Notes: generated from the letters alone by a model not told the origin. DNA of 64,000 nt from Caldicellulosiruptor kronotskyensis 2002 (GCF_000166775.1 NC_014720.1:645501-709500), one strand, 5' to 3'; shown: positions 9,524 through 20,348, numbered from the stretch's first letter. Made by a program: numbers and translations.

Positions 9524-12058
9524 ATGAATGAGAGTATAAAATTGAGTTCCCTTTTTGATGAAATCAACAATCCTCCAGCTACTGCCAGTATAATTCATTG
9601 GTGGATTTTTTCTGATGAGATGAACGAGAACAGAATAAATGTTGAGCTTGATTATATTTCAAATCTTGGCTTTAAGCAAGTATTAATTGCAGCAGGACAC
9701 AATGTTTCGCCTAAATATTTATCACATGACTGGTTTGAAATAGTAAAATTTGCGGTTGTTCAAGCTAAAAAAAGAGGAATTAAAGTGTGGATTGCGGATG
9801 AAGGGACATATCCAAGTGGCTTTGCTGGCGAAACTTTTAATAAGAAATATCCTCACAAAAGGATGAAGGCTATTATTGTTGAAAAGGAATTTGTTATTGA
9901 AGATAATTTATGTAGAATTGAACCTCACTCTGGTACAATCGGGATTTTGGCCAAAGACATGAACCAAAATAAATACTTTGCTTTTGAAAAGCTTGAATTT
10001 AGTAGCGGATTTTTATACTTGCCCTATCATTCGACTTGGCAAATAAAAGTAATATCTTCAGCTTACAGGACATCTCCAACAAGATACGTTCACCATCCAA
10101 CAGGTGCTAAAGATACTACATATTCGCTTTGTGATTATCTTGACTATGAAGCTGTCAAACTATTCATAAGTGAGGTATATGAAAAATACAAAGCTTATAT
10201 AGGAGAAGAATTTGGAAAGACAATAATTGGATTTTTCGCTGACGAACCTGATTATTCTATTTCTGGACTACCATATACGGATAATATATTTGATATATTT
10301 TACAATGAAAAAGGATACGACGTTAAAAAGTACATACCGTATTTCTTTAAAGAGCAATTAGATGAAAAAATAAAAAGAGTAGAGGCAGATTACTGGGATG
10401 TATGGAGCAATATTTTTACAAATACTTTCTTTAAGCAGATCTACAAATGGTGTGAGGCAAATGGCCTCAAATTTGTAGTACATCTAAATCATGAAGATAT
10501 GATAGAGCAGCTAATCAAATCTGAAGGACAGTTCTTTTCGCATATGAAGTATGTTCATATTCCAGCAATTGATGTTATTTGGAGACAAATATGGTATGAC
10601 AAAAAAGCAATATTCCCTAAATACGCTTCTTCTGTTTCTCATATTAGAAATATTGCTCAAACCTTTTCAGAGAGTTTTGCAGTATATGGACGAGGTATAT
10701 CAGTTGAGCAAATCAAATGGGTGGTTGATTACCAGTTTGCAATGGACATAAATCTATTTTTAACCTCAATCTTCAAGTATCTTTATGATCATCCGCAAAA
10801 TTATTTTTTTCCGGAGGTAATCAAGTATATTAATACCATTTCATATCTTCTCTATGTAAGCACCCCTTGTACAAAGGTTCTGGTTTACTTTCCTACACCG
10901 GATCTTTGGGCAGGTGAAAATATATCTGCTTCAAAAGCAATTGAGATTGGCAATGCACTTTTAGAGAACCAGATTGATTTTGATTTTTTTGACCATTCTC
11001 TTTTAGAATATCTGGAAATTAAAAACCAGAGGATATATACTAACGATAGAAAAGAATACGACATTGTTATTCTTCCACCTATAAAGTATTTGCCGCAAGA
11101 TCTGTTCAGATTTTTAAAGCTTTTCTCAAGCAAAGGAGGTAAGATTATTTTCTTCGAAAACTATCCTTTGTTTGTTTATAACAAAACCTTTACATCGTTT
11201 TTCCACTTTGTAGATAGAGAAATAGGTGTGGTTGTTGAAAGTATCGAGCAGCTTTCAAAAATGGTTGAAAAAGATATCACTGTTGTAGACAGCAAAGATG
11301 TTAGAGTTCTTCATAAAAGAATAGGTAACAGTCATCTGATTTTTCTCTTCAATGTTTCAGGTACTTCATTTTTGGGTAAGATAATATTAAAATTTTCTAA
11401 GAAAAATGTATATATATGGGATCCAATGCAGAATAAATTTTTAATGGTTTCAAATATCAAAAGCAATGGGAAAAACATACAATTAGAACTCTATATGCAT
11501 CCATATCGGACTTTGGTTTTAATAGCAAGTGATGAGTATATAGATGGAATTCAAAAAATAGATTTGCTTGGAAGCTTACCGAGAACAGTCTCGGAATTAA
11601 ACGATAACTGGGAAATTCATTTTGATAAAGATTTTGTTTTGTTTTCAGATTTAAAAGATTGGCAAAGCTTGGGCTTTGGTGACTATTCTGGCAGTGTAGT
11701 TTATAGAAAAATGTTTTCATTTTCTCATGTTGACTTTATTAAAAATAAACATCTTTTCCTCTATTGCCCCAATGTAAAGTATTTTGCAAAGGTTTGGTTA
11801 AATAAAAGATATCTTGGTGCAAGAGCTTATTCGCCGTTTATGTGGGATATAACAGAGGCATTGAAAATTGGTGAGAATGAACTTGTGATTGAAATTCAAA
11901 ACACCCCTGCAGCAGCTCTACTTGGAACACAAGAAAAATTGGAAAAATTAAGAAAAGAGGCAGAGAAGAACTTTTATCTTTCTATTTCTCTAAAATTTGA
12001 CATGGAAATGGTCCAATCAGGACTTCTACCTCCAGTTGCTATTGTTTCTTTAGAATGA
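9524..12058 (+). CDS. GH106-like glycoside hydrolase (candidate alpha-L-rhamnosidase)
   Basis: An 844-residue protein without a signal peptide, so probably cytoplasmic. It resembles the minus-strand protein at 41751-44870: both open with a barrel segment of the form HDWFE...KVWIADEGTYPSGFAGE (here near residues 70-105) and share an acidic motif, GFFADEPDYS near 240, that is a good candidate for catalytic acids. The C-terminal 150 residues resemble a galactose-binding/GH2-type beta-sandwich (VWLNKRYLGARAYSPFMWD). I assign it to the GH106-like group from overall pattern, without a database search. It stands before an LplBCA-type importer and a YetA-like lyase, fitting release of rhamnose from rhamnogalacturonan fragments. 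No terminator follows; the next genes have their own promoter. Confidence 0.65.
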   Translation: MNESIKLSSLFDEINNPPATASIIHWWIFSDEMNENRINVELDYISNLGFKQVLIAAGHNVSPKYLSHDWFEIVKFAVVQAKKRGIKVWIADEGTYPSGFAGETFNKKYPHKRMKAIIVEKEFVIEDNLCRIEPHSGTIGILAKDMNQNKYFAFEKLEFSSGFLYLPYHSTWQIKVISSAYRTSPTRYVHHPTGAKDTTYSLCDYLDYEAVKLFISEVYEKYKAYIGEEFGKTIIGFFADEPDYSISGLPYTDNIFDIFYNEKGYDVKKYIPYFFKEQLDEKIKRVEADYWDVWSNIFTNTFFKQIYKWCEANGLKFVVHLNHEDMIEQLIKSEGQFFSHMKYVHIPAIDVIWRQIWYDKKAIFPKYASSVSHIRNIAQTFSESFAVYGRGISVEQIKWVVDYQFAMDINLFLTSIFKYLYDHPQNYFFPEVIKYINTISYLLYVSTPCTKVLVYFPTPDLWAGENISASKAIEIGNALLENQIDFDFFDHSLLEYLEIKNQRIYTNDRKEYDIVILPPIKYLPQDLFRFLKLFSSKGGKIIFFENYPLFVYNKTFTSFFHFVDREIGVVVESIEQLSKMVEKDITVVDSKDVRVLHKRIGNSHLIFLFNVSGTSFLGKIILKFSKKNVYIWDPMQNKFLMVSNIKSNGKNIQLELYMHPYRTLVLIASDEYIDGIQKIDLLGSLPRTVSELNDNWEIHFDKDFVLFSDLKDWQSLGFGDYSGSVVYRKMFSFSHVDFIKNKHLFLYCPNVKYFAKVWLNKRYLGARAYSPFMWDITEALKIGENELVIEIQNTPAAALLGTQEKLEKLRKEAEKNFYLSISLKFDMEMVQSGLLPPVAIVSLE

Positions 12059-12213
12059 ATGTTTTAATACTCAATTTTTTATGCGAATCATCCTTTTTGG
12101 AAGAGAGGTGACTGCCTTTGGTTTTGTAAGTCTTTCCTTGTAGCAATATTTAGCTCACTTTAAAAGTTAAAAAATCTTTGTAGCTGTTCAAAAATAAAAT
12201 AAAAAAATAGGTA

Positions 12214-12242
12214 TTGACACAACAAAAACAAAGTATTAAAAT
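12214..12242 (+). promoter_or_regulatory. Promoter for the LplBCA-type importer
   Basis: TTGACA (12214-12219), 17 bases, TAAAAT (12237-12242). It lies inside the otherwise gene-free stretch 12059-12357 and upstream of the chosen permease start, so a start at TTG 12214 is excluded. Nothing else recognisable was seen in the stretch. Confidence 0.75.
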
Positions 12243-12357
12243 AAAATTAAACCAAAAACAAAATTCAAATCTCCATATTAATACCGATAAAAATAATGGA
12301 AATCTGATGAAAAACAATATTATCAATGGACCAAAAAAGAAGGGAGAGAATGATTTA

Positions 12358-13272
12358 ATGACAGCTACCACTTCTATATGGAAAAGACTGAAAAAAGACA
12401 AATGGCTGTATATCTTAGCTCTGCCTGGTATTTTGTACTTCATCATTTTTAGGTACATCCCAATGTTTGGTATAGTAGTCGCCTTTCAAGATTTTAATCC
12501 GTTTTTAGGGTTCTGGAAAAGTCCGTGGGTAGGTTTCGAACATTTTAAAACACTTTTCACCGACCCTGATTTTCCGATGCTGTTTAGAAATACACTATTA
12601 ATTTCATTTTACAATATACTTTTCTATTTCCCTGTGCCAATTATTTTGGCGCTACTGATCAACGAGGTGCGAAATCAGGTTTATAAGAGAATTGTCCAGA
12701 CGTGTGTTTATGTTCCTCACTTTGTATCAATGGTGGTCATAGCAAGTATTACATACGTGCTTCTCTCAAGTGAGACAGGGGTTATAAATAATATTCTGTA
12801 TAGCTTAACAGGCAAAAAAATTGAATTTTTGACAGATCCAAGATGGTTCAGACCTCTTATAATAATTCAGAGCATATGGAAAGAAGCAGGATGGGGAACA
12901 ATAATCTTCTTGGCAGCACTATCAAATGTTGACCCAACATTATATGAGGCTGCTATTGTGGATGGGGCAACGAGGTGGCAGCAGACGTGGCATATTACAA
13001 TACCCTCAATTATGAGTACGGTAATCATACTTTTCATTTTGCGATTGGGACATCTTCTTGATACTGGCTTTGAACAGATATTTTTGATGAAAAATCCTAT
13101 TAACAGGTCGGTAGCAGAAGTGTTTGACACATATGTTTATCAAGTAGGTGTTACCCAAGGAGCGTACAGTTACAGTACAGCGGTTGGTCTTTTTAAGTCT
13201 GTTGTTGGACTGATTTTGATTCAGGTTTCTAACTATCTGTCCAAGAAATTTACTGAAACTTCATTGTTCTAA
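12358..13272 (+). CDS. ABC sugar importer permease, LplB type
   Basis: A 304-residue inner-membrane permease of a CUT1-type carbohydrate importer. Six hydrophobic segments are visible, starting at WLYILALPGILYFIIFRYIP, and the EAA loop that docks the ATPase reads YEAAIVDGATRWQQTWHIT (near residue 200). I start it at ATG 12358 with AAGGGAGAG upstream; the open frame extends 48 codons further up but that part is lysine/asparagine-rich, contains the promoter and is not conserved-looking. Partner genes are the second permease and binding protein downstream. No ATPase gene is present, so a shared MsmK-type ATPase elsewhere is expected. Confidence 0.9.
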   Translation: MTATTSIWKRLKKDKWLYILALPGILYFIIFRYIPMFGIVVAFQDFNPFLGFWKSPWVGFEHFKTLFTDPDFPMLFRNTLLISFYNILFYFPVPIILALLINEVRNQVYKRIVQTCVYVPHFVSMVVIASITYVLLSSETGVINNILYSLTGKKIEFLTDPRWFRPLIIIQSIWKEAGWGTIIFLAALSNVDPTLYEAAIVDGATRWQQTWHITIPSIMSTVIILFILRLGHLLDTGFEQIFLMKNPINRSVAEVFDTYVYQVGVTQGAYSYSTAVGLFKSVVGLILIQVSNYLSKKFTETSLF

Positions 13273-13303
13273 TCTTTATTCAAGAATTTGAGAGGTGTCA
13301 AAA

Positions 13304-14182
13304 ATGAGACAGAATAAGACAGTAGCAAGTACTATTTTTGATGTTTTTAATCATATATTCCTTGGAATATGGGCAATAATAACCGTTTTACCTTTCCTAT
13401 ACGTCTTAGCTGCATCTTTTGCTCCAGATTCAGAAATAAAAACAAGGACATTCTTTATAATTCCTCATAATCCTACTCTTCTCACTTATAAATTTATTTT
13501 TGCTTCAAACTATTTTCTTCGTAGTATGCTCAATAGTGTGATTATCACAGTAGGAGGTACCTTGGTAAATCTGTTTTTCACATTTACAATGGCATATGCT
13601 CTTTCAAAAAAGCATTTTATAGGTAGAAGTATTGTTTTAAATGGTGTAATATTTACAATGCTTTTTGGTGGAGGAATGATTCCTACATATTTACTGGTAA
13701 AAAGTCTTGGCTTATTAAACTCCTACTGGGCACTGTGGTTGCCGGGGGCAATTAGTCCATTTAACTTCTTTGTTGTTAAAAACTTTTTCCAGGAAATGCC
13801 ACAGGATTTAGAAGATGCAGCAAGAATTGACGGTTGTACAGAAGCTCAAGTGTTGTGGAAGATAATACTTCCTCTTTCAAAGCCTATTATTGCGACATTT
13901 GCTTTGTTCTATGGAGTGGGGCATTGGAATTCATGGTTTGGAGCACTTTTGTATATAAACGATGCTGAGAAATGGCCTGTGCAGCTAATTTTAAGGCAAA
14001 TAGTAATGTTGTCAACCACGCTTGCTTCGGACCTAACACAATTTGATCCCAATTTCCAGCCTCCACAGGAGTCGCTAAAGATGGCGATAATTGTTGTGGC
14101 TACTCTGCCAATAATGCTTTTGTATCCATGGCTTCAGAAGTACTTCATAAAAGGTATGTTTATTGGTTCATTGAAGGAGTGA
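13304..14182 (+). CDS. ABC sugar importer permease, LplC/YtcP type
   Basis: A 292-residue second permease of the same importer. It shows about six hydrophobic segments (first: IFLGIWAIITVLPFLYVLAA) and the EAA loop LEDAARIDGCTEAQVLWKI, ending in the family's common KYFIKGMFIGSLKE. The start is ATG 13304, six bases after AGAGGTG; the GTG inside that ribosome site is an unlikely start. It follows the first permease by 31 bases and pairs with it to form the channel. Confidence 0.9.
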   Translation: MRQNKTVASTIFDVFNHIFLGIWAIITVLPFLYVLAASFAPDSEIKTRTFFIIPHNPTLLTYKFIFASNYFLRSMLNSVIITVGGTLVNLFFTFTMAYALSKKHFIGRSIVLNGVIFTMLFGGGMIPTYLLVKSLGLLNSYWALWLPGAISPFNFFVVKNFFQEMPQDLEDAARIDGCTEAQVLWKIILPLSKPIIATFALFYGVGHWNSWFGALLYINDAEKWPVQLILRQIVMLSTTLASDLTQFDPNFQPPQESLKMAIIVVATLPIMLLYPWLQKYFIKGMFIGSLKE

Positions 14183-14274
14183 TGTGAAGATGTAAAATGA
14201 AATGTTATAAACAAGAATATAAATCAAAATTCAAAAATTTTTTTCAAAAACAAAAAGCGGGAGGGAGTTAGTTT

Positions 14275-15843
14275 ATGAGGAAAGTTAAGAAGATTTTGAG
14301 GTTATTTCTAGTTAGTATCTGTATTGCAGGTCTGTTGTTAACATCAATAGGAGTATTGGGTGCATCAAAATCAAAGTATTCGTTTAAACTCACAATTATG
14401 GCTCAGTATTTTGGGACAGAACCTGCGCCATCAAATAGTCCAGTAATTTTAAAAGCAGAAGAATATTTGAAAACAGATCTTGAGTTTACATGGGTACCTG
14501 CCGATGGTTACAATGACAAATTAAACATTATGTTAGCAAGTGGAAATCTTCCAATGGTAGTTTATGTACCAGGAAAAACTGCTTCTATAATTGGTGCATG
14601 TAAAGCAGGAGCATTCTGGGAACTTGGACCGTATATAAAGCAATATAAGAATTTAAAAGCAATCCCGGATATAGTTCTGTGGAACTCTTCCATTGATGGT
14701 AAAATATATGGTATTCCACGTTCAAGGACCTTGGGAAGAAATGGTATTGTTTATAGAAAAGACTGGGCTAAAAATGTTGGTATCACTAAGCTTGAAACTA
14801 TCGATGATTTGTACAACATGTTAAAGAAGTTTACTTACAATGATCCAGATAAAAATGGAAAAAATGACACATATGGAATGATTGTTTGCAACTACAATGG
14901 ACCATTCTATATTACTCTCACATGGTTTGGTGGTCCGAATGGATGGGGATTGAACAAAAACGGACAGTTGGTGCCAACTTTCTTGACAAATGCATATATA
15001 GAAAATTTGAAATTCTGGCGAAAGATGTATCAGGAAAAGCTGTTTAACCATGACTTCCCGAGTGTTCCAGGTGCAAGATGGGAGGATTATTACTCACAGG
15101 GTAAAGGTGGAGTAAAAATTGACGTTATAGACTCTGCAAACAGAATTTACAATGGCCTCAAGAACAACGGTATCATTCCAAAAGATGCAAAGGATACAGA
15201 TATAATGGACATTGTTGTGTCTGTAAAAGGTAAATATGGTCTAAGAAATATGCCCACTTCTGGTTATTCGGGGTATCTGATGGTTTCAAAGACAAGTGTA
15301 AAAGATATGAATACATTCAAGAAAGTAATGTCGATATTAGATAAGTTTGGCGACAGAACAATGCAGGATCTGTTTGGTTATGGACTACCGAACAGACATT
15401 ACAAACTTGTAGATGGTAAAATAGATCCTATTCCGAACTTGCCAGCAGATTTGTCAAGAGAAATAAGCGGACTTAACCAGGTTCTACATTTTTATCCTGC
15501 AAACGGTGGAACACCAAGATATATGACTCCACTTTTGCAGCTGCAGGCAGATATGCAAGCTTTGAATGAAAAGCTCAATATTCTTGTGCCAAATCCGACA
15601 GAAGCATTGATAGGTATGTCAGATACTTATATCAAACGCGGTGTCACACTTGATAATATGATAGAGGATGCGCGCGTTAAATATATTACTGGTCAGCTCA
15701 ATGACCAGGGCTTTAAGAAAGTTCTTGATAACTGGAGAAGGCAGGGAGGAGACCAGATTATAAAAGAAGTAAATGCATTATATCGTAAATATAAAAAGAA
15801 TATTCCTTACAAAGAAGACATATATAAGATTCTCAATCCTTAA
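14275..15843 (+). CDS. Sugar-binding protein of the importer, LplA type
   Basis: A 522-residue extracellular solute-binding protein (family 1). Residues 1-30 are a Sec signal peptide with a hydrophobic core (CIAGLLLTSIGVLGAS); there is no lipobox Cys at the cleavage site, which is unusual for a binding protein of a Gram-positive cell. The mature part has the LplA-like features: an early ADGYNDKLNIMLASG segment and DKNGKNDTYGM, a calcium-loop-like stretch seen in many members. ATG preceded by GGGAGGG. Next to two permeases and a YetA-like lyase, in line with uptake of rhamnogalacturonan oligosaccharides. A terminator follows. Confidence 0.88.
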   Translation: MRKVKKILRLFLVSICIAGLLLTSIGVLGASKSKYSFKLTIMAQYFGTEPAPSNSPVILKAEEYLKTDLEFTWVPADGYNDKLNIMLASGNLPMVVYVPGKTASIIGACKAGAFWELGPYIKQYKNLKAIPDIVLWNSSIDGKIYGIPRSRTLGRNGIVYRKDWAKNVGITKLETIDDLYNMLKKFTYNDPDKNGKNDTYGMIVCNYNGPFYITLTWFGGPNGWGLNKNGQLVPTFLTNAYIENLKFWRKMYQEKLFNHDFPSVPGARWEDYYSQGKGGVKIDVIDSANRIYNGLKNNGIIPKDAKDTDIMDIVVSVKGKYGLRNMPTSGYSGYLMVSKTSVKDMNTFKKVMSILDKFGDRTMQDLFGYGLPNRHYKLVDGKIDPIPNLPADLSREISGLNQVLHFYPANGGTPRYMTPLLQLQADMQALNEKLNILVPNPTEALIGMSDTYIKRGVTLDNMIEDARVKYITGQLNDQGFKKVLDNWRRQGGDQIIKEVNALYRKYKKNIPYKEDIYKILNP

Positions 15844-15876
15844 GGACCTGTGGCTTAACAATTTTATTAAAAATAG

Positions 15877-15920
15877 AATCTCGTGCGAAATACTAGAATA
15901 TTTCGCACGAGATTTTTTTT
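15877..15920 (+). terminator. Intrinsic terminator after the LplA-type gene
   Basis: A 16-bp perfect stem (15877-15892 with 15899-15914, 6-base loop) followed by eight T. It may also work as an attenuator, because the YetA-like gene begins only 32 bases later with no clear promoter between. Confidence 0.88.
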
Positions 15921-15951
15921 AAAACACTTATTGAATTTGGAGGCTTAAAAA

Positions 15952-18549
15952 ATGCAAGAAATAAAGCTAAAATGGCTTGTCAAACCGCAGGTAGGCAATA
16001 TTGGTGCAACGTTTTGTATTCCATGGAAAAAAGCTCAGCTCTGGAATACAGAAAATGTTATTGTCAGAAACAAGGATGGAAGTATTATTCCTACTCAAAA
16101 CTGGGCACTTTCATACTGGGGTGATGGGTCGGTAAAGGTGAGTAGCCACGCTGCTTTCTTTGGCACCAATTTACCTGATGAGCTCTTTGCATGTATTGAA
16201 GAATCTACCGTAACAAAATTCGAAACAATGGTTGAAGTTTATGAAGGCAAAGATCATATTAGCGTTACAACAGGCAAGCTTGAGTGCAAAATTAGCAAGA
16301 CCGGAGATAAAATTATTGAATATTTAAAAGTAGGACAAAAGATTATTTGCTCTAATCTCACGCAGATTCTTATTACAGAAAGAATTTCTAATTTTACAGG
16401 ATATAAGACTAAAGTTGAAGAAGAATACATTCCTCAAATATTAGGTGCAAAAGTAGAGTCTCACGGACCTTTGAGATGTGTTATAAGGGTGTGGGGAAGA
16501 CACTTGCGGAATACCAAGATGACATTTGATGGCTCTTTACTCAAACAAGGGTGGCTACCTTTTGAGCTGAGATTATATTTCTATGCAAATTCAGATAAAA
16601 TTAAGATTGTTCATACATTTATTTACAACGGAAATCCTCATCAAGATTTTATAAAAGGATTGGGCTTAAAATTTGATCTTCCTTTGCACTCTCCTCTGTA
16701 CAATAGATTTGTTAGATTTGGAGGGGACAGTGGACTTTTTTGTGAGTCACCAAAAAATTTGATAGATGTATACAGAAAAGAGAGATACAAAATAATGTTT
16801 CAAAATCAGGTTAATGGACAACCAGTAGATTTTGATATTGACGAGGACCACCATTATATTAGAGAAATTAACAATACTCCAGAGTGGGATGAATTTGTTC
16901 TTTTTCAAGATTCCTCAGAGCACTATGTTATTAAAAAACGTACATCTTGTCAGTGCAGTTTTGTAAAAGCAACAGAAGGCAGAAGATCTATGGGGTTTGC
17001 ATATATTGGTGATGAGAATGGTGGGCTTGGAGTAGCTTTAAAGGATTTTTGGCAAAAATATCCTTCAGGATTTGAGGCAAAAGCTTTAACTTCTTCAGAG
17101 GCAAATTTAATAGTTTGGCTTTGGCCCCCTTATGCTGAAGTTATGGATTTGAGACACTATGATTTTGGTACATACACATCTTCTTCATATGAAGGGTTTG
17201 ATGAGTATAGAAGTACTCCCTATGGTATAGCTAATACAAATGAGCTGTGGCTGTACTGTTTTGATTATGCTCCAACAAGTGAACAGCTTTTGGAATGTGC
17301 AAAAATGCAAGGATTTTCTCCTCTTCTTGTATGTAGCCCTGAAAGGTATAAAGAGACAGAGATATTTGGAGGATTAAATTTACCGGATAATAGCAACTCC
17401 AAGAAAGAAAAGATTGAAAGAATACTGACAGCTATTGTTGATTTTTATCTAAAGGAAGTTGAAAGAAGAAAGTGGTACGGTTTTTGGGACTATGGTGATT
17501 TTATGCATAGCTATGATATGGTAAGACACATGTGGAAATATGATATTGGTGGATATGCTTGGCAGAACACAGAGCTTGTGCCAAACATTTGGCTTTGGCT
17601 TATGTTTTTAAGAACAGGACGTTTTGATATATTTAAAATGGCTGAGGCAATGACAAGACATACATCAGAAGTAGATGTGTATCATCTTGGGGAATACAAG
17701 GGACTGGGTTCAAGGCACAATGTTGTTCATTGGGGATGTGGTTGCAAAGAAGTGAGAATTAGCATGGCATACCTTCACAGGTATTACTATTATCTTACTG
17801 CCGATGAAAGAATAGGGCAGCTTATGGATGATGTAAAAGATATTGACAAACAAATTATGCACATGGACCCTATGCGTGCGTATTTTACGAATGATCCTGA
17901 AAATAGAGTACACATAAGGGTTGGACCGGATGTTATGACCTTTTGCGCCAATTGGTTTGTAAGATGGGAAAGGCACCAGGAAGAAATTTACAAACAAAAG
18001 ATAATAAAGATACTGGACTTTTTGAAGAAAAATCCAGCAGCATTTATTTCGGGTGGGGTATTTGACTATGATCCTGAAAAAACCCAGTTAAAACCTGTTG
18101 AATACACTGGTGGTTCAAATTTTGTATTTTGTTTTGGGAACACACTGGTTTGGCTTGAGATAGCCAAGAATTTTGAAGATAAAGAATTTGAAGAGTTGTG
18201 TGCTCAGCAGGGCCTTTTTTATACTGAATTTAAAGAAAACAAAGATGAGATTTTAAAAAGCTGGGGCGTTCCAAGCTTTGGATTTAAGTTGAACATGCTC
18301 AATATTGGGATGGCTGCCTTTGCTGCAATGAAAAAGAATATTCCTGAATTGAAAAAAGAAATATGGCAGATGTTTTTAGACCATAACAAAAATCCATGGC
18401 TAAAATTTATTTGTGATGGAGGTATAAATTTACAATTGGCAACTGTACCTGCGCCTGTTGTTGAGATTCCTTTTATTTCAACGAATATAGCTTCTCAATG
18501 GTCATTGAACGCATTGCTTGCGCTTGAATTTATTGGAGATGAGCTATGA
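15952..18549 (+). CDS. YetA/PL26-like protein, candidate exo-rhamnogalacturonan lyase
   Basis: An 865-residue protein with no signal peptide, so likely cytoplasmic. The N-terminus (KWLVKPQVGNIGATFCIPW) and the long aromatic-rich body resemble Bacillus YetA and the fungal exo-rhamnogalacturonan lyase PcRGLX (PL26). Landmarks are a beta-rich N-terminal half and an alpha/alpha-barrel-like C-terminal half with GFWDYGDFMHSYD near residue 508 and SRHNVVHWGCGC near 585. In B. subtilis yetA also stands beside lplABC, and the same association here supports action on imported rhamnogalacturonan oligosaccharides. ATG after TTGGAGG. The GH2 gene follows after 39 bases, probably in one operon. The assignment is by pattern memory; activity is inferred. 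Confidence 0.7.
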   Translation: MQEIKLKWLVKPQVGNIGATFCIPWKKAQLWNTENVIVRNKDGSIIPTQNWALSYWGDGSVKVSSHAAFFGTNLPDELFACIEESTVTKFETMVEVYEGKDHISVTTGKLECKISKTGDKIIEYLKVGQKIICSNLTQILITERISNFTGYKTKVEEEYIPQILGAKVESHGPLRCVIRVWGRHLRNTKMTFDGSLLKQGWLPFELRLYFYANSDKIKIVHTFIYNGNPHQDFIKGLGLKFDLPLHSPLYNRFVRFGGDSGLFCESPKNLIDVYRKERYKIMFQNQVNGQPVDFDIDEDHHYIREINNTPEWDEFVLFQDSSEHYVIKKRTSCQCSFVKATEGRRSMGFAYIGDENGGLGVALKDFWQKYPSGFEAKALTSSEANLIVWLWPPYAEVMDLRHYDFGTYTSSSYEGFDEYRSTPYGIANTNELWLYCFDYAPTSEQLLECAKMQGFSPLLVCSPERYKETEIFGGLNLPDNSNSKKEKIERILTAIVDFYLKEVERRKWYGFWDYGDFMHSYDMVRHMWKYDIGGYAWQNTELVPNIWLWLMFLRTGRFDIFKMAEAMTRHTSEVDVYHLGEYKGLGSRHNVVHWGCGCKEVRISMAYLHRYYYYLTADERIGQLMDDVKDIDKQIMHMDPMRAYFTNDPENRVHIRVGPDVMTFCANWFVRWERHQEEIYKQKIIKILDFLKKNPAAFISGGVFDYDPEKTQLKPVEYTGGSNFVFCFGNTLVWLEIAKNFEDKEFEELCAQQGLFYTEFKENKDEILKSWGVPSFGFKLNMLNIGMAAFAAMKKNIPELKKEIWQMFLDHNKNPWLKFICDGGINLQLATVPAPVVEIPFISTNIASQWSLNALLALEFIGDEL

Positions 18550-19516
18550 TAGAAGTAAAAAATACATAATAAGGAGGTTTTGTAAGCTATGCTTTATCCA
18601 CGTGAGACAAGAACAAGAGAGATAAAAGACTTAAGCGGCATATGGAGGTTTAAAGTTGACAGGGAGAACAAAGGGTATGAACAGAGGTGGTTTGAAAAAC
18701 CCCTTGAAGATGCTATTTTGATGCCTGTGCCGTCAAGCTACAATGACATAACCCAGGATGAGAGCATAAGAGATCACATAGGTGATGTGTGGTATGAAAG
18801 GACATTTTACATACCTGAAGGTTGGAAGGACAAAAGAATAGTTTTGAGAGTTGGAAGTGCTACTCATCACGCAAGAGTATTTTTAAATGGAGAGGAGATA
18901 GCCCAGAACAAAGGTGGATTTTTGCCTTTTGAAGTTGAGATTAATAAATTTGCCCAAATTGGCTGTGAGAATAGACTTACAATTGTTGTAAATAACATCT
19001 TGGACTGGAGCTGTCTTCCACCAGGGTTTATAAGGGAATACAATGACCCAATGCATCCAGAAGGGTATAAAACTCAGGAATATCTTTTTGACTTTTTCAA
19101 CTATTCAGGTATTCACAGACCAGTTTTGCTCTACACCACTTCCAAAACATATATTGAGGATATTAAGATTGAAACCCAGATTGAGGGTCAAAAGGGTATA
19201 GTTTGTTTTAAGGTGGCTGTAAGTGGCGAAAAAAAGGATGAATGTCAGATAGCAGTAGCTTTGTATGACAAAGAGGGGAAGCAAATAGCAGAAATCGAAG
19301 GGCCAGAGGGTATGATAGAGGTTGAAGATGCGATATTTTGGGAGCCTTCAAATCCATATCTTTACAAACTAAATGTAACTTTAATACAGGATGGAAAGGC
19401 TATAGATGAATATTATCTTCCTGTGGGAATAAGGACTGTTGAGGTAAAAGGCAAAAGACTTTACCTAAATGGTAAGCCAGTGTATCTTAAAGGTTTGGCA
19501 AAGCATGAAGACAGTG

Positions 19517-19523
19517 ATATAAG
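19517..19523. repeat. Target-site duplication of the IS21 element, left copy
   Basis: ATATAAG at 19517-19523 is repeated directly after the element at 21672-21678. Seven base pairs is within the IS21 range. Confidence 0.9.
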
Positions 19524-19583
19524 TGTAAATGTCAATATCAAAATGAACAAAAAATCGAAAATAAAAATGTACAAAAAATAAAC

Positions 19584-20348
19584 TTAACTTTGCTGGTTTG
19601 TATTGCTAAAATATGCTGTTTTTGACTGTAACCTGTATGAAGGACCTTTTATAAAAATCACGTAAGAATGATGCAGTAGCCTATCTAAAATTGCATTTGC
19701 TATTGTCGCTCCACCAAATATCTCTCCCCATTCTGAGAATACAACATTAGTTGTTATTATTGTACTGCTCTTCTCATATCTGCTCGATATCAGCTGGAAA
19801 AATAAATTTGCTCCATCATTGTCTATTGGCAAATAACCTATCTCATCTATTATTAAAACTTTATATTTTGAAAAATGTTTAAGCCTGTATTCTAATCTGT
19901 TCTCTATCAGTGCTTTTTTTAGCTGAGCTATTAACTCTTGAAAATGTATAAAATACGTTGAATACCTTCGTTTTGCACACTCTATACCTATTGCTGTGGC
20001 TAGATGCGTTTTCCCTACCCCTGGTGTTCCGACAAATAGTATATTTTCATTACCTTCTAAAAATCTCAAACTCATTAAGTCCATTATCTGTTGCTTGTTT
20101 ATACTTGGCTGAAATGAAAAATCAAAATCTTCTATACCTTTTATAAATGGGAAATTTGCCACCCTCACACATCCTAATATCGCCCTTTCTTCTTTGGCTT
20201 TTATCTCTAAATTACTAAGTTCATATAATGCATCTGTCATACTTTTTTCTCCGCTTGCCACTAAATCTAAGTATTTGTCAAGGTTATTCTTTATGTTGTG
20301 AAGACCTAACTCTTCTAAGTTGTTAAGTAGTTTCACATAGTTGCTCAT
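19584..20348 (-). CDS. istB: IstB-type transposition ATPase
   Basis: A 254-residue AAA+ ATPase that helps IstA choose the target in IS21 transposition. Walker A is GTPGVGKTHLA near residue 105 and Walker B VLIIDEIGYL near residue 165. It lies 20 bases downstream of istA on the same strand, as in other IS21 elements. The C-terminal residues (about 240 on) run close to the left end of the element. It looks intact. Confidence 0.93.
   Translation of the reverse strand: MSNYVKLLNNLEELGLHNIKNNLDKYLDLVASGEKSMTDALYELSNLEIKAKEERAILGCVRVANFPFIKGIEDFDFSFQPSINKQQIMDLMSLRFLEGNENILFVGTPGVGKTHLATAIGIECAKRRYSTYFIHFQELIAQLKKALIENRLEYRLKHFSKYKVLIIDEIGYLPIDNDGANLFFQLISSRYEKSSTIITTNVVFSEWGEIFGGATIANAILDRLLHHSYVIFIKGPSYRLQSKTAYFSNTNQQS

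Noticed and set aside
12214-12357. A longer N-terminus for the first LplB-type permease
   Set aside because: The stretch contains a near-consensus promoter and encodes only Lys/Asn-rich sequence; ATG 12358 has a proper ribosome site.
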